A DNA stretch of 41,769 nt. Origin: an uncultured Acidimicrobiales bacterium. GTDB lineage: Bacteria; Actinomycetota; Acidimicrobiia; Acidimicrobiales; UBA10347. The notes under the pieces were generated by a model, which saw only the letters and a list, made by a program, of their open reading frames with translations, was not told where the DNA came from and did not search any database. Made by a program: the position numbers and the translations under genes. The DNA lies in assembly GCA_938015575.1 (NCBI GenBank), contig CALLPT010000210.1, positions 1-41,769 on the forward strand. Reading direction: 5' to 3'. Positions 16,077-24,272 of the stretch are shown piece by piece. Each line of letters opens with the position of its first letter. The first letter of the stretch is position 1.

Positions 16077-17825
16077 ATGACGTCGACCACTTCGTTGCCT
16101 CCGGAGCCGAGGCCAGAAGAACCACTCGCGCCCCGCAGACCAGCAGCGAAGCAGCAGAGCGTGGTCCTGCGCGCCTGGCAGCAGCAGGCGCTACGGGCCT
16201 TTGTCCGCACCGAGTCCCCATCGTTCTTGACCGTGGCGTGCCCGGGCGCAGGCAAGACCTCGTTCGCTCTGGTCGCTGCTCGCCAGTGGTGTGCTGGCCA
16301 ACGCAGGCCACTCGTTGTCGTTGTACCGACGCAGCATCTCAAAGTGCAGTGGGCCGAGTCGGCCTTGCGTTTTGGTTTCCACTTCGACCCCAATTGGACC
16401 GCGAGCGACGGTCCGCCCGCCTCGGACATGCATGGCGTCGTAGTGACCTACGCGCAGGCGGCCTCTTCGTCGCGTGAGCTCGCCACGTATTGCCAGGACG
16501 GACTCGTGATCCTCGACGAGATCCACCACGCCGCGAGCGAGCGGTCGTGGGGCAATGCCGTCGAAGACGCGTTCAGCGGCGCCGCGTGTCGCCTGCTGCT
16601 GAGCGGCACGCCATTTCGCACCGACGACAGCCCTATCCCGTTCGTCAACTACTCGTGGGGCGACTACGGCGATGCCGAAGCCGACTACGAGTACGGGTAT
16701 GGCGAGGCGCTCGTCGACGGCGGCGTCGTGCGCCCCGTCTACTTCCCTCGCTTCGACGGTCACATGGAGTGGATGAACGCCGACGGCGATCGGCTCGAAG
16801 CATCGTTCGGCGACGACCTTGTCTCGAGCGAATGGAGTGCTCGGCTACGCACGGCCCTGTCCCCCGATGGCAACTGGCTTCGCACCGTGCTCGATCACGC
16901 CCACGCCAAACTGCGCGACATTCGACAGACGCACCCCCAGGCTGGCGGCCTGGTCATCGCCACCGATCATGAGCACGCCCGGGCGATCGTCGATCTGCTC
17001 AAGATGCGCCATGGCATCGATGCCCGTTTGGCCCTCAGCGACGACCCCAAGGCCAGCCAGGTGATCGCGAACTTCGCGAAGAGCACCGATGAATGGGTGG
17101 TCGCCGTGCGCATGATCAGCGAGGGCGTTGACATACCTCGCCTGCGCGTCGCGGTTTTCGCCACCACGACCACCACGGCGATGTTCTTCCGCCAAGCGGT
17201 TGGCCGTATCGCTCGTTGGACCGCCGGGGTACCGAATCAAAAGGCGTACATGTACCTGCCCGACGATCTGCGCCTGCGCAACCACGCGGCGATGATCGCC
17301 GAGCAGCGTCGCCACAGCATCGAGGTCCGTCGCACCCGCGCCGAAGACGACACTGCGTTCGACGAGATCGCACAGGAACGGGGCGACGACGAACAGATGT
17401 CGCTGTTCGAGGCCTTGTCCTCGACCGCGACCGACGCGGTCGTGCCCGACGATGGACTCGACCATGGCGAAAAGCTGGTTTCGCTCGCCGACGACCTCGA
17501 GGGATTCCCGGTCGACTTGCCACCGCCGCCACCCCTGCCCGGCCGCGACCCTGTTCTCGCCGAAGACGACCCTTGGGGTGGCGCGTCGACCGACGACGAT
17601 GACGCACCTGTCATGTCGCGGGCCGCGCTCAAGAGCGATCTGCGCGACAAAAACGCCGACCGGGTCCGCGAGATCGTCGCCCGGACTGGCATGGGTTACC
17701 CCGAAGTCAACATGCGTTTGAACCGCGACTCTGGCGTTGACCGGATCAACGAGGCAACCATCTCGAAGCTGACGAAACGCCTGCAAGCGGCCGACCGCTG
17801 GATCGACTCGCTCCGGGGCCGGTAG
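16077..17825 (+). CDS. SF2 DEAD/DEAH-type helicase
   Basis: An ATP-dependent nucleic-acid translocase of unknown pathway. With ATG 16077 it has 582 residues. Motif I is PGAGKT (56-61), motif II DEIH (147-150), motif III SGTPFR (176-181); motifs V and VI are seen as RMISEGVDIPRL and FRQAVGRIARW. The layout resembles the restriction/repair-type helicases of the UvrB/ResIII group rather than RNA helicases. After the helicase core come an acidic Pro-rich linker and a C-terminal helical segment of about 70 residues (LKSDLRDKNADRVREIVARTG...) that I do not recognise. An upstream ATG at 16044 is in frame but less likely. Confidence 0.85.
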   Translation: MTSTTSLPPEPRPEEPLAPRRPAAKQQSVVLRAWQQQALRAFVRTESPSFLTVACPGAGKTSFALVAARQWCAGQRRPLVVVVPTQHLKVQWAESALRFGFHFDPNWTASDGPPASDMHGVVVTYAQAASSSRELATYCQDGLVILDEIHHAASERSWGNAVEDAFSGAACRLLLSGTPFRTDDSPIPFVNYSWGDYGDAEADYEYGYGEALVDGGVVRPVYFPRFDGHMEWMNADGDRLEASFGDDLVSSEWSARLRTALSPDGNWLRTVLDHAHAKLRDIRQTHPQAGGLVIATDHEHARAIVDLLKMRHGIDARLALSDDPKASQVIANFAKSTDEWVVAVRMISEGVDIPRLRVAVFATTTTTAMFFRQAVGRIARWTAGVPNQKAYMYLPDDLRLRNHAAMIAEQRRHSIEVRRTRAEDDTAFDEIAQERGDDEQMSLFEALSSTATDAVVPDDGLDHGEKLVSLADDLEGFPVDLPPPPPLPGRDPVLAEDDPWGGASTDDDDAPVMSRAALKSDLRDKNADRVREIVARTGMGYPEVNMRLNRDSGVDRINEATISKLTKRLQAADRWIDSLRGR

Positions 17826-17873
17826 GGCGCACGAGATCATCTGGCCCGCACCCGACCGCTGCCCTGCGGCTGC

Positions 17874-17879
17874 GATACT
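17874..17879 (+). promoter_or_regulatory. -10 hexamer of the sorbosone-dehydrogenase-like gene (GATACT)
   Basis: GATACT is 7 nt before GTG 17887. It departs from TANNNT at the first base. Confidence 0.35.
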
Positions 17880-17886
17880 TCCCGGC

Positions 17887-18933
17887 GTGCATGCACCGTC
17901 TCGTCCCCTGGCTGCGGTGGTGATCATGATGGCGTTGTTGGCCGTGTGTTGTACCGATGCTGGCCCGACGGTTCCGGCAGGCATAGCGGTCGGCGATGGC
18001 CTCGAGATCGCCGTGGTCGCAGATGGCTTCGATCGTCCGACCCAGCTCACGCGCACGTTGACAGGCGACCTGCTGGTAACCGAGCTGGCCGGTGGCGAGA
18101 ACGAGGCCACCGGGCGGCTGGTGCTGGTCACCGGCGACGATCTCGGCTCCCGCACGGTGCTGCAGAACGGGCTGGACAAGCCGACGGGCGTGGCGGTCGT
18201 CGGCGATCGAGTGTGGATCATGCAACGTGACCGACTGGGCTTCACGACTCTCGATGCAGGCGCCCCGCTCGAGACGGTCGCGAGCGATCTTCCGAACAAC
18301 GGTCGCTCGCAGGGCACGCTGTCACTCAGCCCCGATGGCCAGCTGCTGTTCGACACGTCGGGGCGCAAACGGGGAGCTGAACGCACCCCTGGCTCGGGAA
18401 CGCTGTGGGGCATCGACCCGGCCGAACTTGGCCAGGCTCAGCCGACCCCGATCGCCGAGGGCTTCAAGCACGCCTATGCCCACACCTTCACCGCGGATGG
18501 CCAGCTGTGGAGCGTCGAGATGTCCGATGGCACCTTTGACGGCGAGCGCGCCAACGACGAGCTTCTTGCCATCGATCCCGGCGACGACGCGGGATGGCCG
18601 TTCTGCGTCGATGACAATCGGCCGGTGGTCGAGTTCGGCGGAACGCCGCAACGATGCGCCGATGTCCCCCGTTCGCACGCCCTGTTCACTCCGGGAGCGA
18701 CGCCGACCGACATCGTCGTCGCCCCATGGGATCCGACGATCTTCCTGGTGACGTTGTGGATCCCCGGGACCGTGGTGAGTGTCCCCGTTGATCCTGGCGG
18801 TGCGCCCTACGCCGGCGACGTTGTCGTCGAAGGACTCGAAAGCCCACAGGCACTGCTGGTCGACGGCGATCGTGTCCTCGTCGTGGATCACGGCACTGGC
18901 ACAATCTTTGCGCTCAGCCAACGCGATTCCTGA
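17887..18933 (+). CDS. Secreted glucose/sorbosone dehydrogenase-like beta-propeller
   Basis: A 348-residue exported protein. Residues 1-22 are a signal peptide ending LLAVCC, possibly a lipoprotein site although the residue before the cysteine is unusual. The mature part resembles the PQQ-type sorbosone/glucose dehydrogenase propeller (GFDRPTQLTRTLTGDLLVTELAGG, LDKPTGVAVVGDRVW, FKHAYAHTFTADGQLWSVEMSDG, DDAGWPFCVDD). Whether it binds PQQ or oxidises sugars cannot be seen. The start is GTG; an ATG 4 nt later is out of frame. Confidence 0.7.
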   Translation: MHAPSRPLAAVVIMMALLAVCCTDAGPTVPAGIAVGDGLEIAVVADGFDRPTQLTRTLTGDLLVTELAGGENEATGRLVLVTGDDLGSRTVLQNGLDKPTGVAVVGDRVWIMQRDRLGFTTLDAGAPLETVASDLPNNGRSQGTLSLSPDGQLLFDTSGRKRGAERTPGSGTLWGIDPAELGQAQPTPIAEGFKHAYAHTFTADGQLWSVEMSDGTFDGERANDELLAIDPGDDAGWPFCVDDNRPVVEFGGTPQRCADVPRSHALFTPGATPTDIVVAPWDPTIFLVTLWIPGTVVSVPVDPGGAPYAGDVVVEGLESPQALLVDGDRVLVVDHGTGTIFALSQRDS

Positions 18934-19009
18934 AGCTCATCGGCGTTCGGTAATCGCCAGCGACGGCGTCGAGTACCAGCCAACCGTGACCCCGGTCGGT
19001 GCCAGGACC

Positions 19010-19015
19010 TAGCGT
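19010..19015 (+). promoter_or_regulatory. -10 hexamer of the first LLM gene (TAGCGT)
   Basis: TAGCGT is 7 nt before ATG 19023, in an 89-bp gap behind the propeller gene. Confidence 0.5.
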
Positions 19016-19022
19016 TGGGGCC

Positions 19023-20018
19023 ATGCGCGTCTCGACCTCGATTACGACCGATGACCTGACCGGGCTCGCGGCCCGATGCGTCGAGCTCGAAGCACGAGGG
19101 TTCGACGAGCTCCAGACCCAAGAAGGTCGCCATGACCCGTTCATACCGCTCGCCGTCGCTGCCGCGTCGACCGAACGGATCGGCTTGGCCACGAATGTCG
19201 CGATCTCGTTTCCCCGCAGCCCCATGATGGCAGCCGTCGCGTCGTGGGACCTCCAGGCCCTGTCGGGGGGCCGCTTCGCCCTGGGGCTCGGCTCACAGAT
19301 TCGGCCGCACAACGAGCGTCGCTACAGCACCCCGTGGAGCGCTCCTGCACCTCGCATGCGTGAATACGTGCAGTCGATGAAGGCGATCTTCCACAGCTGG
19401 GAGAGCGGCGACCGGCTCAGATTCGAGGGCGACCATTACACGTTTTCGCTCATGACCCCGAACTTCACGCCACCACCGCTCGACGGCCCACCACCACCGA
19501 TCGGCATCGCCGCCGTCGGTCCCTACATGCTTGGCGTCGCCGGGCGGGTCTGCGACGCGGCGAATCTTCATGCGTTCTGCACGCGCGAGTATCTCGAGTC
19601 GGTCATTCTCCCGAAGCTCGATACCGGTCTCGCCGCGAGTGGGCGCAGCCGAGCGGACCTGCGCATAACCGGCGGCGGCTTTATCGCCACCGGCGCCGAC
19701 AACGAGGCCGTCGACATCGCCGTCGAATGGGTACGCAAGCGCATCGGGTTCTACGGGTCGACCCCTTCGTATTGGCCGGTCCTCGAGTTGCACGACCTGT
19801 TGGACCTCGGCCACAAGCTCAACGCCATGTCCAAGGCCGGCGAGTGGGATGCGATGACAAACGAGATTAGTGATGACATCGTCGACCTCTTCTGTGCCCG
19901 CGGGACCTATGCCGAGCTGCCCACTGCCGTTCGAATGCACTTCGGCGGGCTTGTCGACGGCGTCGGGGTCGACAACGATGTACCCGGCGACGTCATCGAA
20001 GCCATCCAGTCCATCTGA
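19023..20018 (+). CDS. LLM-class F420-dependent oxidoreductase (TIGR03617-like)
   Basis: A luciferase-like TIM-barrel enzyme, probably using F420; substrate unknown. The 331-residue sequence follows the TIGR03617-type pattern as I remember it: HDPFIPLAVAA..TERIGLATNV near the start, SWDLQALSGGRFALGLGSQIRPHNERR in the middle, and a MTPNFTPPP loop. ATG 19023 is 7 nt after TAGCGT. The PhyH-like gene follows after 14 bp, so the two are probably one operon. Confidence 0.85.
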   Translation: MRVSTSITTDDLTGLAARCVELEARGFDELQTQEGRHDPFIPLAVAAASTERIGLATNVAISFPRSPMMAAVASWDLQALSGGRFALGLGSQIRPHNERRYSTPWSAPAPRMREYVQSMKAIFHSWESGDRLRFEGDHYTFSLMTPNFTPPPLDGPPPPIGIAAVGPYMLGVAGRVCDAANLHAFCTREYLESVILPKLDTGLAASGRSRADLRITGGGFIATGADNEAVDIAVEWVRKRIGFYGSTPSYWPVLELHDLLDLGHKLNAMSKAGEWDAMTNEISDDIVDLFCARGTYAELPTAVRMHFGGLVDGVGVDNDVPGDVIEAIQSI

Positions 20019-20032
20019 CCGAAGGCTCACCT

Positions 20033-20905
20033 GTGACTGCCTCAACCTCAGCCGCGGCCCGAACGAACGACGAGCTCGCTCGCCGTCTCGACGAGATCGA
20101 CCACCAGGGATACACGATCGTCGAAGACGCGCTCGACCCTGCCTTTACGGTTTCGCTGCGAGACGCCGTGCGGGCCCAATTCGACGAGCTTGGGATTGAA
20201 CCAAAGGGCAATCGGGCCGAGGGCTTTGCCACCAAACGCCTGTACAACCTGGTTCCGCGCGCCGAGATCTTCGAACGGCTACCAACCCATGCCCCCGTTC
20301 TGGAGCTCGCCGAAGCGGTCCTGGACCGCGACCTGATCCTGTCGGGCACGACCGCGATGGATATCGGCCCCGGTGAACGCCTCCAAGGACTTCACGCCGA
20401 CGATGGTCTCTTTGCGATCGGGCGACCACACCGGCCGATGATGGTCACCACGATCTGGGCCTTGACCGACTTCACCGCCGACAATGGCGCCACCCGGATC
20501 GTGCCAGGCTCGCATCGAGATCCCGGGCATCCTGATCCTGACGACGACTCGATTGCCATTGCGGCCGAGATGCCCGCCGGCAGTGTGCTCGTCATGGACA
20601 GTCAGCTGTGGCATTGCGGCGGCCCGAATTCGACGGCCACCGAGTGGCGCTTGGGGCTCAATGTCCAGTACGTGCGTGGGTTCTTCCGCACCCAACAGAA
20701 CCACTATCTCAGCATTCCGCACGACAAGTTGGCCCAGTATCCGCAGCGGCTGCGCAAGCTCCTCGGGTTCGAGCTCCATCGCGGCATCATGGGCCACGTC
20801 GACGGGGCAAGCCCGGCCTCTGCAGTCGGAGCTGACGACGGCTCGCAGGGCGCATACGCAGGGTCCTCCGAGGACAATGTGTTCGGCACCACACAGGCCG
20901 ACTAG
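20033..20905 (+). CDS. Phytanoyl-CoA dioxygenase (PhyH)-family protein
   Basis: An Fe(II)/2-oxoglutarate-dependent hydroxylase. Iron ligands are visible as H121 and D123 (LHADDGLF) and H194 (QLWHCGGPN). Supporting PhyH features are NGATRIVPGSH before the distal histidine and MDSQLWH. Length 290 residues is typical. The start is GTG 20033, 14 bp behind the LLM gene. Substrate unknown: the family includes hydroxylases of fatty acyl chains, ectoine and diverse natural products. The C-terminal 30 residues are low-complexity Ser/Gly/Ala. Confidence 0.85.
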   Translation: MTASTSAAARTNDELARRLDEIDHQGYTIVEDALDPAFTVSLRDAVRAQFDELGIEPKGNRAEGFATKRLYNLVPRAEIFERLPTHAPVLELAEAVLDRDLILSGTTAMDIGPGERLQGLHADDGLFAIGRPHRPMMVTTIWALTDFTADNGATRIVPGSHRDPGHPDPDDDSIAIAAEMPAGSVLVMDSQLWHCGGPNSTATEWRLGLNVQYVRGFFRTQQNHYLSIPHDKLAQYPQRLRKLLGFELHRGIMGHVDGASPASAVGADDGSQGAYAGSSEDNVFGTTQAD

Positions 20906-21023
20906 CCCACGCTGGGCGTGCCCTACCCAATTCGTTTGCCCCATAGGGCCTAGGGCCTGCGCCTCACACCTCAGTCACTCGACAATCGCTCGTTTGGGGG
21001 CTGGCTGAGCCGACGGCGTCGGT

Positions 21024-21563
21024 ATGGCAGCCACTGTCCCGATCGCATCAGGTCACCTCGACCCAACGGTTCCCCCACTGCTCCGGACCGGCCGGACGGT
21101 CGGGGTGCTGCTGGCGCTGCTCATTGCCATCTTTGTGGCAATGACATCGGATCCGAGCAAGCCTGCGACGCGTGCCTCGAGCAGCGACGCCGCCGGGCTG
21201 GCCGTCGCTGCGGGCGATCTCGTGAACCAAGTCGCCGGGATTGACATCGTGCAACGTGTAACCGGCGGTTACGTACCCGATGTCGGCGTCGTAGTAACGA
21301 CAGAAGTGGATCGCCTCGCGTCCTCGGAGATCGACGGTTGGATCGCGGACCAAGTCGCCGGCCAACAAGCACTGATTGAGTTGCTCGATCCAGCCGAAGA
21401 CGTGATCTTTCTGCTCGACATCGCCGAACCCGAACGGATCAGTCGCCTGGTGGCCGTGTCACCGAACGAGATCTCGCCCGCCGGAACTATGACCAGCCGA
21501 GAAGCACCGGCCATCTCGACCGCGCCGCTCCAGCCGACGTTCGAGCCGCTCGCCGAGGACTGA
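21024..21563 (+). CDS. Small single-pass membrane protein with a GGYxP domain
   Basis: I do not recognise the family. The 179-residue protein has one transmembrane helix at about 24-41 (VGVLLALLIAIFVAM) and an external domain of about 110 residues. The block DAAGLAVAAGDLV...GGYVPDVGVVVTTEVD (55-96, GGYVP at 81-85) matches a region of the protein encoded at 24273-26363 in sequence and in position after the membrane helix. The tail ends PTFEPLAED. Two bases separate it from the acyltransferase fusion gene, so they are coexpressed. No ribosome site is evident before ATG 21024; a small CCGAC/GTCGG hairpin precedes it. Confidence 0.7.
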   Translation: MAATVPIASGHLDPTVPPLLRTGRTVGVLLALLIAIFVAMTSDPSKPATRASSSDAAGLAVAAGDLVNQVAGIDIVQRVTGGYVPDVGVVVTTEVDRLASSEIDGWIADQVAGQQALIELLDPAEDVIFLLDIAEPERISRLVAVSPNEISPAGTMTSREAPAISTAPLQPTFEPLAED

Positions 21564-21565
21564 AG

Positions 21566-24193
21566 ATGCCCGACGCCCCCCATCCATCGCTTCCGTTCAT
21601 GCAACAGCCGCAGACGCGAACGATCACCAGCCCGCCACCGCGCCACGAGGCCTTGCCGTTTCTGCCTCCCTCGGGGCCAGCAGAGCCGAGCCATGGCGGC
21701 GAGCTCGCCGGCTCCGACGCCAGGACCGCTGCTGGCAGCACGGCGGTCGCGGTCGCCGCGCCGGCGCTCGAGATTCCTGCTGGCGCAACCAGTGACGTGC
21801 CCGCTCCCGCGGTCAAGAGTCAGCCCGGCCGCAACCATTGGCTCGATGCAGTACGTGGCATCGCCGTGATCCGCGTCGTGCTGTGGCACGCGTTTGCCAG
21901 TGCGTTCCTTTCGTGGACGATCACCACGATGCCTGCCATGTTCTTCGTGGCCGGATCATTGCTTGCGTATTCGCTCGACAAGCGCCCGTTCGACCAACTG
22001 CTGAACAAGCGGATGAAGCGCCTCCTCATCCCCTATTGGACGCTGGGCGGTGCCCTCTTGCTCGTGTTGGCGGTCGTACACCGGCTCTCCCCGAGCGCCG
22101 CGACCGACATGAGCTTTGGCCAGTTCTTCGCCTGGCTCGTGCCGATCGTGGATCCTCGCGGCAGCGCGTGGGAGGCAGGGTGGATTGCGACCCCGCTTTG
22201 GTATCTGCGCTGTTACCTGTGGCTGCTACTGCTGTCACCGTTGTATCGCACCGCCCACCGCAAGTGGGGTTCGATCATCTTGGTGGTGCCGGTGCTGGGC
22301 GTCTTCGCCGTCGACTGGTTCATTCGCAATCCCGAATTCGCGCCGGCGCTATTCACGTCGTACAAGTGGTACCTCGGCGACCTCTTCACCTACTCGTTCT
22401 TCCTCATTCTCGGGTTCGCACACCATGACGGCGTCGCCAAACGACTGAGCCGTCGTGATCGACTCGAGTGGGCTTGTCTCGGCCTGGCCGCGGCCCTGTT
22501 GTGGATGGCCCAGGTCGACGTGCTCGACAACGTCGTGAACAACAGCTATCCGATGCTGATGTTCGTCGGCGTGGCCTGGCTCGGGCTCTTCCTCGCCTTC
22601 GAAAAAGAGGTCGCCAGTCTTCAGACGATGCGGTACACCGCGCCGATCATGCAGTGGATCGGTCGCCGCGCGATGACCGTCTACCTCTGGCACACCACCG
22701 CGATCGTGTTCGCCTATTGGGTTCGGGCACAAGTCGCACCGGACTCGAGCCGCCTCGTCATCATCCCAATCATCTTGGTCGCCACCATGGTGCTCTCGCT
22801 GTTGTTCGGGTGGGTCGAAGATGTTGCCGCGGGCAAGCCGGCAGAGTGGTGGCCGGGGCGCCCGATCAATCACCAGTGGAACAGCCTTTCGAGTGACCGC
22901 CGGCGGTCCTGGACCGGCGCGCTCGGTGGCTTGACGATCGGCATCATCGCCATGGGCTTTTGGCTGGGCTCGTCGACAACGGCGCAGGCGAGCGATGTCC
23001 CAGCAGCGGTGGGCAACACGGCAACGAACGCCTTGGGGCTCCCTCCTGCACCTTCGGCGAAACCTCCCGAAGTCACCTTTGAACCGGCATCGGTCAACGA
23101 CGATGAGGGCATCGGCCTGCCCCCGGCGCCGTCGGCCAAGCCGCCCGAGGTGACGTTTGAACCAACCGACGAGGGTGGTGAGACCGACCGAGCCCAAGCA
23201 CCCGCAGAGCTCGCCTTTGCGGACTCGCCTCATGCCGAGATCCAGACGCGTGTACAAGAAGCCATCGATGCGTGGCGTATGCGTGAGGACATCGATGGCC
23301 TCTATCTCGGTGTCTCGCTCCCCGAAGGCGATCAGTTGCTGTTTACAAGTGGCAGCGCCCTCGATGGTGCCGCTTTGTCGGTGGACGACGATTTCGACCT
23401 CACCTCGGTGACCAAGACCATGACGTCGGCACTCATCTTGTCCTTGGTCGATGACGGAATCATCGAGTTGGACGACACCATTCCGGACCTCGAGGTGTTC
23501 CCGGACTATCCGTTCGCTGACCGGGTCACGTATCGCCAGCTCCTCATGCATACGAGTGGCATCACGACCTACGCCGAGACCGAGGCGTACACCGCCGACG
23601 GCTGGTACGACCAAGAGCTCACCGTCAACGACGCACTCACGCTCTCGGCGGGCCAGGATCTTGCGTGGGAACCCGGTACCAACGTCGGGTATTCGTCGAC
23701 CGGCTACTTCACCCTTGGCCTCTTGGCCGCCCAGTGGCTGGACACCGACTATGAGACGGCGTTGCAAGAGCGCATCTTCGATCGCGCCGGCATGCCGGAC
23801 AGCTACTTGGACGACTCGTCGTATCAAGGCTGGGTCGGCTTCTCATCGGGCGGTGTCCGCTCGACCTTGAGCGACCTCTTGAACTGGGGTTCGGCGCTGT
23901 ATCGGGAGCGCACTGTCGTCTCTGCCCAAGCGGTCGAGGCGATGCTCGACTTGGACAATCCGTGGTCGGCCGGCCTCGGCAGCTACCCGGTCTGCCCCTG
24001 CTACCTCGACGACGACGGCAACAAGGTTGTCTCGAGCATGGGCCACAACGGAGGTCAGGCGACCATCCAGTGGTCGTGGGAGGACAACTTGGTCATTGCC
24101 GCCGGCGTGACCGAGTCGTGGACCGACGAGACCACGCAGAGCCACATCGAAGAACTTCTCGAATCGGTCCGAATCGCGGTGACAAGCGAATGA
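21566..24193 (+). CDS. Fusion of acyltransferase-3 membrane domain with SxxK serine hydrolase
   Basis: An 875-residue polytopic protein. After a disordered 88-residue cytoplasmic start comes an acyltransferase-3 (OafA/NodX-like) domain of about ten helices (90-420) with D94, R97 and H108 in WLDAVRGIAVIRVVLWHAF and the MFFVAGSLLAY block. A further helix (450-468) leads to an external linker holding two exact copies of a 17-residue peptide (491-507, 517-533). The C-terminal 320 residues are a class C beta-lactamase/penicillin-binding-protein-like domain: SVTK at 614-617, YSS at 709-711 in place of YxN, HNGG at 827-830. It may move an acyl group across the membrane and transfer or remove it outside; that is inference. 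Confidence 0.85.
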   Translation: MPDAPHPSLPFMQQPQTRTITSPPPRHEALPFLPPSGPAEPSHGGELAGSDARTAAGSTAVAVAAPALEIPAGATSDVPAPAVKSQPGRNHWLDAVRGIAVIRVVLWHAFASAFLSWTITTMPAMFFVAGSLLAYSLDKRPFDQLLNKRMKRLLIPYWTLGGALLLVLAVVHRLSPSAATDMSFGQFFAWLVPIVDPRGSAWEAGWIATPLWYLRCYLWLLLLSPLYRTAHRKWGSIILVVPVLGVFAVDWFIRNPEFAPALFTSYKWYLGDLFTYSFFLILGFAHHDGVAKRLSRRDRLEWACLGLAAALLWMAQVDVLDNVVNNSYPMLMFVGVAWLGLFLAFEKEVASLQTMRYTAPIMQWIGRRAMTVYLWHTTAIVFAYWVRAQVAPDSSRLVIIPIILVATMVLSLLFGWVEDVAAGKPAEWWPGRPINHQWNSLSSDRRRSWTGALGGLTIGIIAMGFWLGSSTTAQASDVPAAVGNTATNALGLPPAPSAKPPEVTFEPASVNDDEGIGLPPAPSAKPPEVTFEPTDEGGETDRAQAPAELAFADSPHAEIQTRVQEAIDAWRMREDIDGLYLGVSLPEGDQLLFTSGSALDGAALSVDDDFDLTSVTKTMTSALILSLVDDGIIELDDTIPDLEVFPDYPFADRVTYRQLLMHTSGITTYAETEAYTADGWYDQELTVNDALTLSAGQDLAWEPGTNVGYSSTGYFTLGLLAAQWLDTDYETALQERIFDRAGMPDSYLDDSSYQGWVGFSSGGVRSTLSDLLNWGSALYRERTVVSAQAVEAMLDLDNPWSAGLGSYPVCPCYLDDDGNKVVSSMGHNGGQATIQWSWEDNLVIAAGVTESWTDETTQSHIEELLESVRIAVTSE
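23036..23164 (+). repeat. Repeated 17-residue linker peptide inside the acyltransferase fusion
   Basis: The peptide GLPPAPSAKPPEVTFEP is encoded at 23036-23086 and again at 23114-23164. All 17 residues are identical, yet 13 of 17 codons differ by synonymous changes, so this is old or selected at protein level rather than a recent DNA duplication. It sits outside the membrane between the acyltransferase and hydrolase domains. Confidence 0.9.
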
Positions 24194-24272
24194 GCCGAGC
24201 ATCGAGACCCCGAGGGACACAGCGGAGCCGAGACAGTCGCCTCGGCTCGTGCGGGACGAAGGAAACACAGAC

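Noticed and set aside
22349-23827. 492-residue open frame on the minus strand inside the acyltransferase fusion gene
   Set aside because: Antisense shadow typical of high-GC DNA; low-complexity Arg/Gly/Asp composition, no family motifs, and the opposite strand codes for clear domains throughout.
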